Positions 15,347 to 22,572 of a stretch of DNA of 28,400 bases are shown here, in pieces; positions within the stretch are counted from its first letter, which is position 1; each line of letters opens with the position of its first letter. The stretch is from Lachnospiraceae bacterium UBA7086 (lineage in GTDB: Bacteria > Bacillota > Clostridia > Lachnospirales > Lachnospiraceae): the NCBI GenBank assembly GCA_002492525.1, contig DKZA01000054.1:1-28400 (forward strand), read 5' to 3'. The position numbers and the translations under genes are program-made. The notes under the pieces are model-generated. The model did not search any database. It saw nothing but the letters and a program-made list of their open reading frames with translations, and was not told the origin of the DNA.

Positions 15347-16660
15347 ATGTCTTATAATAGTGTTCATAATTTAACCAATGTCTATAATTTTTATCTGACT
15401 ACGTATGCACCGAAGTCAAGCACACCCTATGATTCCCATAAGAAGAGCGAGCTTCGCAGCGTATACAATTCCATTGTCAAAATGAACAAGGAATCCCCTC
15501 TGTTTATCCTGGATACAAGTAAAGAATCCCAGCGTTTTGCCGTCGGCATGAAAGAAAATGCCAGAGAACTGCGCAATACGATCGCCTCTCTTGGCGGTCT
15601 GGACGAAGAGGACCTTTTAAACAAAAAGGTTGCCTATTCCAGTAATGAAAATATTGCTACCGCTTCCTACATCGGTTCATCCAAACCGGAAGACGATATG
15701 CCTTCCTATGATGTGGAGGTAAAGCGTCTGGCATCTACGCAGGTCAATATGGGACGTTTCCTTGCCGATGCAGAAGCCATTGCGCTTAGTCCGGACACAT
15801 ACTCCTTTGACGTAAGCATAGACGATCTCAACTATGAATTTCAGTTCAGTATCAAGGCAACAGATACAAACCGGGATGTACAAGATCGTTTGGCCCGCCT
15901 GATCAACAATGCAAACATCGGTATGACGGCACAGGTTATTTCAGACCATAATGGCAACTCCAGCCTCAGGATGGAATCCAATGCTACCGGTCTGAAAGAC
16001 GGTAAATATAATCAGTTTCATATATCTGACAAGCGTACCAGCAAAGCTTCCGGCGCCGTTGATTATCTGGGGCTCGACTATATCGCTTCACCGCCTTCCA
16101 ATGCCGTGTTTTCCATAAACGGAGAGGAAATCACTTCCACCTCCAACCACTATACCATAGAACACCTGTACAATCTGCAGCTTAAAGGTGTCAGCAGTGA
16201 AGAAGGCGAAACCGCTTCTATCGGTCTTAAAACGGATGTGGAATCCCTGGCCGAAAATGTCAACACCTTGGTGCGGGGATACAATTCCTTCCTACAGGCC
16301 GTTTCCGAATACAGTGAAAACCATCCCAAGAGCAGTCGTCTGTTTAATGAAATGAGCAGCGTTGCCAGAGTTTATGCCAAAGGACTAACGCAGGCAGGGC
16401 TGAACCTGAATCTGGATGGCACCCTGGAAGTAGACAACGATGTCCTCAGACAAAAAGCCATGAGCGATGATGCCAGAGAGGCTTTCTCTTCCATGAAGGG
16501 ATTCACCAATTCCATACTCCGCAAGTCAAACCAGGTTGCTTTAAATCCCATGAACTATGTCAACAACGTGATCGTGGCCTACAAGAACCCCGGCAAGAAC
16601 TTTGCGAGTCCCTATATCACCAGCGCATACAGCGGTATGATGTTCAACAGTTATTGTTAA
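15347..16660 (+). CDS. FliD-like flagellar hook-associated/capping family protein
   Basis: 437 aa, cytoplasmic-looking N-terminus with no signal peptide, as for substrates of the flagellar export apparatus. The segment YDVEVKRLASTQVNMGRFL (about 121-139) resembles the FliD N-terminal domain. Residues about 252-330 (NAVFSINGEEITSTSNHYT, YNLQLKGVSSEEGETASI, VNTLVRGYNSFL) resemble the FliD C-terminal domain. It lacks the usual FliD opening (GLGSGIDTD-like); instead about 100 helical residues precede the first domain, and the last 40 residues (ending YSGMMFNSYC) are unfamiliar. The start ATG 15347 has AAAGGAGGGG upstream. It stands alone, far from any flagellar operon visible here, with a structured leader and its own terminator. 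A FliD-like filament cap paralogue or adhesin is likely; the exact role is uncertain. Confidence 0.72.
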   Translation: MSYNSVHNLTNVYNFYLTTYAPKSSTPYDSHKKSELRSVYNSIVKMNKESPLFILDTSKESQRFAVGMKENARELRNTIASLGGLDEEDLLNKKVAYSSNENIATASYIGSSKPEDDMPSYDVEVKRLASTQVNMGRFLADAEAIALSPDTYSFDVSIDDLNYEFQFSIKATDTNRDVQDRLARLINNANIGMTAQVISDHNGNSSLRMESNATGLKDGKYNQFHISDKRTSKASGAVDYLGLDYIASPPSNAVFSINGEEITSTSNHYTIEHLYNLQLKGVSSEEGETASIGLKTDVESLAENVNTLVRGYNSFLQAVSEYSENHPKSSRLFNEMSSVARVYAKGLTQAGLNLNLDGTLEVDNDVLRQKAMSDDAREAFSSMKGFTNSILRKSNQVALNPMNYVNNVIVAYKNPGKNFASPYITSAYSGMMFNSYC

Positions 16661-16672
16661 TATTATACAGTC

Positions 16673-16705
16673 AAAAAGAAGCAGATTGCATCTGCTTCTT
16701 TTTTT
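16673..16705 (+). terminator. Rho-independent terminator after the FliD-like gene
   Basis: 14-bp perfect stem, arms 16673-16686 and 16690-16703, loop TGC, running into a T-tract to 16705. Preceded by A5, it could also work for the opposite strand. Confidence 0.9.
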
Positions 16706-16732
16706 ATATGGAAAGCCCTTCCACACACAGGC

Positions 16733-16782
16733 CGAGTCCGCGAAGCGGATCTCGCAAGGTTAATTCCGAAGGAATTTACCTT
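16733..16782. repeat. Two-hairpin palindromic element, copy 2
   Basis: Hairpin A: arms 16733-16741 and 16745-16754 around GAA, with one bulged T (16750). One spacer base. Hairpin B: arms 16756-16767 and 16771-16782 around GAA, with a T-T mismatch at arm position 6. It lies between the FliD-like terminator and the carboxyltransferase stop. The architecture equals copy 1 (13671-13722) with different arm sequences, i.e. conserved shape. Confidence 0.55.
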
Positions 16783-16784
16783 TG

Positions 16785-18401
16785 TTAAAGCGGTATATTC
16801 CCATGCTTTTTCTTCGGATTATCCATCTGCTTATTCTTCAGTCCGCGCAATGCCTTGATCAGCGCTTCTCTCGTCTCCTCCGGCTTGATTACTTCATTGA
16901 CATAGCCTCTGGCCGCAGCCACATAAGGATTTAAAAATCTATCCTCATATTCTTTCTTACACTGTGCACGCATCGCTTCCGGATCTGCCGCTGCCTTAAT
17001 CTTACGCTTGAAAGCAATATTGACAGCGCCGTCCGCTCCCATCACCGCAATCTCTGCGATCGGCCATGCATAGACAATATCCGCTCCCATCTCCTTGGAG
17101 TTCATGGCGATATAGGCCCCGCCGTAAGCCTTGCGCATAATCAGGGAAATCTTAGGTACTGTCGCCTCAGAATATGCATACAGGATCTTAGCGCCATGGC
17201 GGATAATTCCATTATGTTCCTGAGCCGTACCCGGCAGAAAAGCCGGCACATCAATCAGAGTGACAAGCGGTATGTTAAAGCAATCACAGAATCTGATAAA
17301 TCTGGCTATTTTGTCGGAAGCATGATAATCCAGAGATCCCCCCATGGAATTAGGCTGATTCGCCACAATACCTACAACCTTGCCTTCCATCCGGCACCAT
17401 CCCACTACCGCATTGGTCGCAAACTCTTTTTGCACCTCGAAGAAACTTCCCTCGTCCACGATACAGTCAATGACCTCTTTCACATCATAGGCATGACGGG
17501 AATTATCCGGTACAATATCCATGATCTTGGCTGCTTTCGCTTTCATGGCACTTCCTGCCCTGCCGCCTTCTCCTTTTCCAAAAACCTTACCCATCCGGGG
17601 CAGTATACTCTGCCTTTCCTTTGTGTTGATCACCGGTGGTTTTTCCATCCAGTTACTTGGCAGATAAGATAAGAGTTTGCGTACGCCCATCAGGCAGTCA
17701 TTCTCCGTATCATAAGTAAAATGGGATACCCCGCTCTTCTGTGCATGTACCTGTGCACCGCCAAGTTCCTCCACAGACACTTCCTCATTGATAACCGTCT
17801 TCACCACATTAGGCCCGGTAATAAACATCTTGGATGTATCCTTTACCATAAAGATAAAGTCGCAGATCGCCGGCGCATAACAGGCACCGCCTGAACAGGG
17901 CCCCAGAATGACCGCTATCTGAGGGATGACGCCGGAAGCTTTCGTATGCCGCAGGAACATGCCGCTGTAACCGCTTAAAGAAGAAATACCCTCTTCGATC
18001 CTGGCCCCGCCGCTGTCATTGATACAGATCAAAGGGGCTTTCATCTCCATTGCCATATCCTGAATCCGGCAAATCTTAAAAGAATGATACTCTCCAAGCG
18101 TACCGCCGATCACGGTGAAATCCTCACTGGCCACAAAAACCTGTCTTCCGTCAATTTCGCCGTATCCTGTCACTACACCGTCTCCGGGTACTCGTCTCTT
18201 ATCCAGATCAAAATCATCGATACGGGATTCCAGGAACCCATCCACTTCCACAAACGTACCGGGATCAAGCAGAATCTCAATCCGCTCTCTTGCTGTCAGC
18301 TTGCCCGAAGCATGCTGTTTATCAATCCTGCCCTGTCCACCGCCAAGTAAAGCTTTCTCTCTTCTTCCATCCAGTTCTTTAATCGCTTCGTTCCAGTTCA
18401 T
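16785..18401 (-). CDS. Acyl-CoA carboxylase carboxyltransferase subunit (PccB/MmdA type)
   Basis: 538 aa. Crotonase-fold carboxyltransferase moving CO2 between biotin and an acyl-CoA (acetyl-, propionyl- or methylmalonyl-CoA). N-terminal half: INDSGGARIEEGI (about 127-139) and the oxyanion-hole GPCSGGACYAPA (about 167-178). C-terminal half: DVPAFLPGTAQEHNGIIRHG and RKAYGGAYIAMNSK (about 423-436). The C-terminal KKHGNIPL is typical of the PccB/MmdA group. The start used is ATG 18401, with GGAGG 4 nt upstream; ATG 18428 has no ribosome binding site. No biotin carboxylase, biotin carrier or decarboxylase membrane subunit is adjacent, so carboxylase and sodium-pump decarboxylase roles cannot be separated here. 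Its upstream region carries a consensus promoter and two dyads. Confidence 0.93.
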   Translation of the reverse strand: MNWNEAIKELDGRREKALLGGGQGRIDKQHASGKLTARERIEILLDPGTFVEVDGFLESRIDDFDLDKRRVPGDGVVTGYGEIDGRQVFVASEDFTVIGGTLGEYHSFKICRIQDMAMEMKAPLICINDSGGARIEEGISSLSGYSGMFLRHTKASGVIPQIAVILGPCSGGACYAPAICDFIFMVKDTSKMFITGPNVVKTVINEEVSVEELGGAQVHAQKSGVSHFTYDTENDCLMGVRKLLSYLPSNWMEKPPVINTKERQSILPRMGKVFGKGEGGRAGSAMKAKAAKIMDIVPDNSRHAYDVKEVIDCIVDEGSFFEVQKEFATNAVVGWCRMEGKVVGIVANQPNSMGGSLDYHASDKIARFIRFCDCFNIPLVTLIDVPAFLPGTAQEHNGIIRHGAKILYAYSEATVPKISLIMRKAYGGAYIAMNSKEMGADIVYAWPIAEIAVMGADGAVNIAFKRKIKAAADPEAMRAQCKKEYEDRFLNPYVAAARGYVNEVIKPEETREALIKALRGLKNKQMDNPKKKHGNIPL

Positions 18402-18464
18402 AATGCCTCCATCTGCTATCCTGATCATTATTTCATTTCATTTAATTATTTGAAACTCTAATAC

Positions 18465-18485
18465 TTTGATATTCAAACTATCAAA
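18465..18485. promoter_or_regulatory. Nested TTTGA/TCAAA palindromes (candidate operator)
   Basis: TTTGATATTCAAA (18465-18477) is a palindrome with 5-bp arms, nested in a 21-bp dyad with 7-bp arms TTTGATA/TATCAAA (18465-18471, 18479-18485). It covers the predicted transcription start (about 18483) and the first bases of the carboxyltransferase mRNA. The form resembles TTTGA-n-TCAAA sites of MarR-family fatty-acid regulators (FabT type); this link is inference. Confidence 0.5.
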
Positions 18486-18489
18486 TAGT

Positions 18490-18528
18490 ATTATAGGCAG
18501 AGTACCGTCTCTTGTCAATACTCTGCCT
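18490..18528 (-). promoter_or_regulatory. Consensus sigma-A promoter inside a 10-bp dyad
   Basis: On the - strand: TTGACA at 18518-18513, 17-nt spacer, TATAAT at 18495-18490, both perfect. A perfect inverted repeat (AGGCAGAGTA 18495-18504 and TACTCTGCCT 18519-18528, 14-nt loop) brackets the -35, with one arm filling the spacer. No T-tract follows, so it is a weak candidate for a glf terminator and a better one for an operator. Confidence 0.75.
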
Positions 18529-18543
18529 GCACTTCTCAATCAA

Positions 18544-19683
18544 TCATGATACTTCTTCCTGCACAGCCTGCAAAGCCGTCGCGATCACCTTATCCATATC
18601 ATAATATTTATACTGCCCCAGACGGCCGCCCAGAATAAGATGCGGCATGGTCTTTGCCCGCTCCTGATATTTCTTAAGCAGGGTATCGTTCACCTCGTCA
18701 TTAACCGGATAATAGGGCTCTTCTCCTTCCTGCCAGAGCGCCGGGTACTCTCTGGTGATCACCGTATCCGGCTGGGTTCCAAACTCAAAATGCTTGTGTT
18801 CGATCACTCTTGTATACGGAATCTCCCGCTCCGTATAATTCACCACCGCATTACCCTGATAGTTGTCACAGCCGGCAAGTACCTCTGTCTCAAACTTAAG
18901 AGACCGATATTCCAGATGTCCCAGGCAGAAATCAAAATACTCATCCAGCATACCGGTATAAACCACCTTGCCATACGTATTTCCTGCATGGTCTGTCACA
19001 CAGACATGTCCATCCTTCCTCTGCTCCGTTGCAAATTCTTTATAAGATATGCCCGTCCTAACTTCGATTCCTTGCAGCATATTCTCTACCATTATGGTAT
19101 AGCCGCCAATCGGAATCCCCTGATACCGGTCATTGAAATAATTATTATTATAAGTAAAACGAAGCGGCAGCCTCTTGATGATAAACGCCGGGAGATCTTT
19201 GCAGTCTCTGCCCCACTGCTTCTCGGTATAACCCTTCACCAGCTTTTCATATACATCCGTTCCCACAAGAGAAAGTGCCTGTTCTTCCAAATTTGCCGGC
19301 TCCGTGATTCCTAAGCCTGCAATCTGCCCGGCAATCTTTTGCTTTGCCTGCGCAGGTGTTATTACGCCCCACATTGTATGGAAAGTATTCATATTAAAAG
19401 GAAGATTATACAATTCATCCTGATAACGTGCGACAGGAGAATTGACATAATGATTAAACTCAGCAAACTGGTTTACATAATCCCATATCTCTTTGTCGGA
19501 AGTATGAAATATATGTGCCCCATACCGATGTACCTGAATATCAGCCACAGATTCCGTATAAACATTACCGGCGATATGCTCTCTTTTGTCAATAACGAGC
19601 ACCCGCCGGCCATGTTTCTTCATTTCGCAAGCAAACACGGAGCCAAAAAGCCCCGCGCCCACTATAAGATAATCATAATTCAT
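18544..19683 (-). CDS. glf: UDP-galactopyranose mutase
   Basis: FAD enzyme converting UDP-galactopyranose to UDP-galactofuranose, the precursor of galactofuranose in surface polysaccharides. 379 aa, typical length. N-terminal FAD-binding GAGLFG (9-14) with VIDKREHIAGNVYTE; the mutase signature RYGAHIFHTSDKEIWDYV (about 53-70); EKQWGRD near 155; and the C-terminal GGRLGQYKYYDMD. The ATG overlaps the stop of the upstream HTH gene (TGATG at 19685-19681), so translation is probably coupled, and the ribosome binding site GAGGAG lies inside that gene's end. Divergent from two glycosyltransferases, consistent with a glycan locus. Confidence 0.96.
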   Translation of the reverse strand: MNYDYLIVGAGLFGSVFACEMKKHGRRVLVIDKREHIAGNVYTESVADIQVHRYGAHIFHTSDKEIWDYVNQFAEFNHYVNSPVARYQDELYNLPFNMNTFHTMWGVITPAQAKQKIAGQIAGLGITEPANLEEQALSLVGTDVYEKLVKGYTEKQWGRDCKDLPAFIIKRLPLRFTYNNNYFNDRYQGIPIGGYTIMVENMLQGIEVRTGISYKEFATEQRKDGHVCVTDHAGNTYGKVVYTGMLDEYFDFCLGHLEYRSLKFETEVLAGCDNYQGNAVVNYTEREIPYTRVIEHKHFEFGTQPDTVITREYPALWQEGEEPYYPVNDEVNDTLLKKYQERAKTMPHLILGGRLGQYKYYDMDKVIATALQAVQEEVS

Positions 19684-20027
19684 CAGTTCTCCTCAACCGC
19701 CTGATACTTCTCAAGCTGCGCATAATCTTCCATCAGTTCAAGCGCTTTCTTACGGCCGGTCTTGTTCAGCTTCACATAATACTGGAACACGCGATTCTCC
19801 ATAATCTTGCCGCCAAGCAGACTCTTCTGGTTGAGTGGTGTAAAATCTACCGGATTCAAATTCAGTCTGTCGCACATTCTGATCACTGTGCCATAAGCCA
19901 TACCCTCAATACCTCTATCCAATGCCGTAACTAACGTGGAGTATGGGATCTCCATTTCGATCGCAAACTGTCTTACACTCTTGTACTGATTTAAAATTTC
20001 CGCCTTTAATATTTCTGCCTTTGTCAT
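19683..20027 (-). CDS. Cro/C1-type helix-turn-helix protein upstream of glf
   Basis: 114 aa. A helix-turn-helix of Xre/Cro type at about 14-60 (SVRQFAIEMEIPYSTLVTAL, then GTVIRMCDRLNLNPVDF) and a C-terminal helical tail (YYVKLNKTGRKKALELMEDY) of a kind common in phage-type Xre repressors. ATG 20027 has AGGAGGT 8 nt upstream; a longer reading frame upstream is rejected because it lacks a ribosome binding site. It overlaps glf by one base. The divergent spacer carries two ACGAAATATC repeats that could be its operators. It is likely a local regulator of glf and perhaps of the divergent glycosyltransferases, but no direct evidence of target is visible. Confidence 0.85.
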   Translation of the reverse strand: MTKAEILKAEILNQYKSVRQFAIEMEIPYSTLVTALDRGIEGMAYGTVIRMCDRLNLNPVDFTPLNQKSLLGGKIMENRVFQYYVKLNKTGRKKALELMEDYAQLEKYQAVEEN

Positions 20028-20144
20028 AATATAAGACCTCCTCGTGCTATTCTGTTTGTCTGTTCCGGAGAAAATTTTTCCTCCCCTTTTCTTTATATAG
20101 TGTATCACAAGTTTTTATAAAAAGGAACCACCAAAACCCTATTT

Positions 20145-20157
20145 TAAACGAAATATC
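20145..20157. repeat. Direct repeat copy 1 (candidate HTH operator)
   Basis: TAAACGAAATATC, identical to 20230-20242. Continued by GT it forms ACGA-AATA-TCGT, a short dyad, on the HTH-glf side of the spacer. Confidence 0.5.
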
Positions 20158-20229
20158 GTCACCATTGTTAATTTTTACTATTTTTTCTCAATGTTTTTGG
20201 TCAAAAAGTCTAGTACTTCTGTCACGTTA

Positions 20230-20242
20230 TAAACGAAATATC
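20230..20242. repeat. Direct repeat copy 2 (candidate HTH operator)
   Basis: TAAACGAAATATC, 85 bp from copy 1, ending 3 bp before the -35 of the glycosyltransferase promoter. Its dyad has one mismatch (ACGA...TCTT). Confidence 0.5.
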
Positions 20243-20245
20243 TTA

Positions 20246-20274
20246 TTGTCGAGCCACGGGGAAAATGCTAATAT
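20246..20274 (+). promoter_or_regulatory. Promoter for the glycosyltransferase pair
   Basis: TTGTCG at 20246-20251, 17-nt spacer, extended -10 TGC-TAATAT ending at 20274. The leader is about 54 nt. Confidence 0.6.
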
Positions 20275-20334
20275 AGAAATAAGGAGTTTTCCTTATTCAA
20301 ACTATATATTTCATAATGATAAAGAGGTGTTTCT

Positions 20335-21402
20335 ATGTTACCCGTTTCCGTATGTATGATCGCCAAAAACGAAGATAACCACATTGAAGAATGTCTGAAA
20401 AGACTAAGACCCTGCCGGTTTGAGATCATCGTGGTGGATACAGGATCCGTGGACCGTACCGTAGAGGTCGCACACAAATACGCCGATAAGGTATTCCATT
20501 TTGCCTGGTGTGATAATTTCAGCTCCGCCAGGAATTTCTCGATTCAGCAGGCCACCAACGATTGGGTGCTGATCATAGACTGCGATGAATATCTGGAGAA
20601 TGTAAATCTGGCCAGTCTGGAAGAATCTCTTTCCCATAACAATAATTCCGTAGGCATGATCATGCGCAACAACCCCTATACCGTTCAGGGTTCCCGCTCC
20701 ATCATGTCAGAACGTATCGGCAGACTCTTTAACAGAAAATACTGCCACTATGAGGGAAGCATCCATGAGCAGGTTCGTACCTTGGACGGCAGAGAACCGG
20801 AGACATTTCAGATTCCCCTGACATTCTACCATGAGGGTTATGTGTCTGAATCCGATAAACGGATGCGTGCTACCCGTAATCTGGAAATGCTTTTACATGA
20901 TCTGGAACAAAAGGGACCCAGTTCCTATATATACTTTCAGCTGGGCCAAAATTATATTTCCCTGAATGATATGGAAAAAGCCGCTCATTACTATAAGCTT
21001 GGACTGGATCTGAACGCAGATCCCAACTCGCCTTTCGTTCAGAGCATGGCGGAGACCTACGGTTACTGTCTGATGGATCTTGCCAAATACGATCTCGCCA
21101 TGTCGCTTAAGGATAAATATGAGCAATTCTCCCACCGGGCGGATTTTGTCTTCCTGATGGGAACCCTTTATATGAAAAAAGGCAACTACGACAAGGCTAT
21201 CGAAGAATTTCAGAAAGCCACTACCCTGTCTTCCTACTCGCGCACAGGTGTCAACAGTTACCGGGCAAATTATCACATTGCCAGCATTTACGAGACCTTG
21301 GGCAAGCCCGATGAGGCTGCTCTTTACTACAAAAAATGCGGGGACTATGAACCAGCCAAAAGAAGGCTGAGGGAATTATCGGCAGCGGCTCCGGCTTCCT
21401 GA
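20335..21402 (+). CDS. GT2-family glycosyltransferase with TPR domain, paralogue 1
   Basis: 355 aa, cytoplasmic. GT-A glycosyltransferase family 2 domain at about 1-190: VSVCMIAKNEDNHIEECL at the start, VVDTGSVDRTVEVA (about 33-46), the metal-binding IDCDEY (81-86) and EGSIHEQV (about 141-148). Tetratricopeptide-type helices from about 195 (YFQLGQNYISLNDMEKAAHY, FVFLMGTLYMKKGNYDKAI, ASIYETLGKPDEAALYY) end in CGDYEPAKRRLREL. The same two-domain plan occurs in peptide S-glycosyltransferases such as SunS and in cell-surface or flagellar glycosylation clusters; donor and acceptor cannot be read here. The start has AGAGGTG 5 nt upstream. The tandem paralogue follows after 34 nt. Confidence 0.92.
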   Translation: MLPVSVCMIAKNEDNHIEECLKRLRPCRFEIIVVDTGSVDRTVEVAHKYADKVFHFAWCDNFSSARNFSIQQATNDWVLIIDCDEYLENVNLASLEESLSHNNNSVGMIMRNNPYTVQGSRSIMSERIGRLFNRKYCHYEGSIHEQVRTLDGREPETFQIPLTFYHEGYVSESDKRMRATRNLEMLLHDLEQKGPSSYIYFQLGQNYISLNDMEKAAHYYKLGLDLNADPNSPFVQSMAETYGYCLMDLAKYDLAMSLKDKYEQFSHRADFVFLMGTLYMKKGNYDKAIEEFQKATTLSSYSRTGVNSYRANYHIASIYETLGKPDEAALYYKKCGDYEPAKRRLRELSAAAPAS

Positions 21403-21436
21403 CCGTTTATACTAAATTTACTTAGGAGGAGTGCCT

Positions 21437-22504
21437 TTGCTTCCCATATCCGTATGTATCATTTCCAGAAACGAAGAAGAACATATTGAAGAGTGCTGTA
21501 AAAGGCTTTCCGCCCAGGGGGTTGAGATTGTCCTGACGGACACCGGTTCTACAGACCATACGGTGGACATTGCCCGGCAATACACCGACCGGATTTATTA
21601 CTTTGACTGGTGCGATGATTTTGCCGCCGCCAAAAACTTTTGTATGGAAAAAGCCTCCTATGATTGGATACTTTCTATTGATTGTGACGAATATCTGGAG
21701 GAAATTAACCCAGAAGAACTTCGCCGCTATATGGAATCTTATCCGGATGGCGCCGGACGGATTCTGATCCGCAACCGCTTTCATTTGGACGGGCAGCTCT
21801 CCTGGGAGCAGATACGGGTAAGCCGCTTTGTAAATCGAAAATACTTTCACTTTACAGGCGCCGTACACGAACAGCTTGTATACCGCTCTTCTTATACGGC
21901 TTCCCGCGTCAAAGCCTATAATATTCCCGTCACCATTCTGCATGTAGGCTATGATGTCTCCGAAGAAAAGATGCAGGAAAAATGCCGGCGTAACATCGCC
22001 CTGTTACGTCAGGAGCTTGAGAAACAAGGCCCAGACCCCTATCTCTACTATCAGCTCGGGCAAAGTTACCGCCGGCTGAAAGACTATAAGGAAGCCGCCC
22101 GCTGTTTTGATGCCGGACTTTCCATGGATGTGGATCCTTCTCTGGATTATGTACAGACTATGGTGGAATCATACGGTTACACCCTCTTAGACCTGAAACG
22201 CCCCAAAGAAGCCCTAAATCTGCTCGGTATCTACGATACCTTTGCCGGACGTGCAGATTTCGTATTTCTGATGGGCCTTATCTATATGAACAACGGACTT
22301 TTGGATGCCGCCATAGGTGAATTTCAAAAGGCTGTCACTATGGAAGAGTTTGCCGTAGATGGCGTGAACAGTTATAAGGCTTATTATAATATGGGCGTCA
22401 TTTATGAGTGCAGCGGACATATTCCGGAGGCCGTCAAAGCATACGGATGCTGTAAAGATTATGAACCGGCCAAAGCAAGACGAAAAGCGCTTCTGCAAAA
22501 TTAA
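21437..22504 (+). CDS. GT2-family glycosyltransferase with TPR domain, paralogue 2
   Basis: 355 aa from a TTG start. The TTG at 21437 has AGGAGG 7 nt upstream and begins MLPISVCIISRNEEEHIEEC, aligning end to end with paralogue 1; the GTG at 21431 abuts the ribosome binding site and is rejected. It keeps the same features: TDTGSTDHTVDIA, the metal-binding IDCDEY near 81-86, TGAVHEQL, and TPR helices (YYQLGQSYRRLKDYKEAARC, FVFLMGLIYMNNG) ending in CCKDYEPAKARRKAL. A clear tandem duplicate, diverged mainly in the middle of the GT domain (about 90-190), so acceptor or donor may differ. Same transcript as paralogue 1; a hairpin follows. Confidence 0.92.
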   Translation: MLPISVCIISRNEEEHIEECCKRLSAQGVEIVLTDTGSTDHTVDIARQYTDRIYYFDWCDDFAAAKNFCMEKASYDWILSIDCDEYLEEINPEELRRYMESYPDGAGRILIRNRFHLDGQLSWEQIRVSRFVNRKYFHFTGAVHEQLVYRSSYTASRVKAYNIPVTILHVGYDVSEEKMQEKCRRNIALLRQELEKQGPDPYLYYQLGQSYRRLKDYKEAARCFDAGLSMDVDPSLDYVQTMVESYGYTLLDLKRPKEALNLLGIYDTFAGRADFVFLMGLIYMNNGLLDAAIGEFQKAVTMEEFAVDGVNSYKAYYNMGVIYECSGHIPEAVKAYGCCKDYEPAKARRKALLQN

Positions 22505-22508
22505 CACA

Positions 22509-22540
22509 GAAGAGAGGGTGAACGATGTCTCCCTCTCTTC
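22509..22540. terminator. Hairpin between convergent glycosyltransferase 2 and glgP
   Basis: Perfect 10-bp stem GAAGAGAGGG/CCCTCTCTTC with a 12-nt loop, 5 nt after the glycosyltransferase stop and 32 nt past the glgP stop. No T-tract on either strand, so an intrinsic terminator is uncertain; an RNA 3'-end structure for both transcripts is possible. Confidence 0.4.
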
Positions 22541-22572
22541 CTAATGTTATGTCTGTATTTAACGCTGCAGTC

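Larger units (their letters stand above)
20028..20334. other. 307-bp divergent regulatory spacer
   Basis: No gene seen. It contains a 13-bp direct repeat (20145-20157 and 20230-20242), a + strand promoter and AT-rich DNA. I could not find a convincing promoter for the HTH-glf unit; a TATATA-like sequence near 20094-20100 is the best but lacks a good -35. Confidence 0.6.

Noticed and set aside
21431..21436. GTG start for the second glycosyltransferase
   Set aside because: It directly abuts the AGGAGGA ribosome binding site; TTG 21437 has correct spacing and matches the paralogue's N-terminus.
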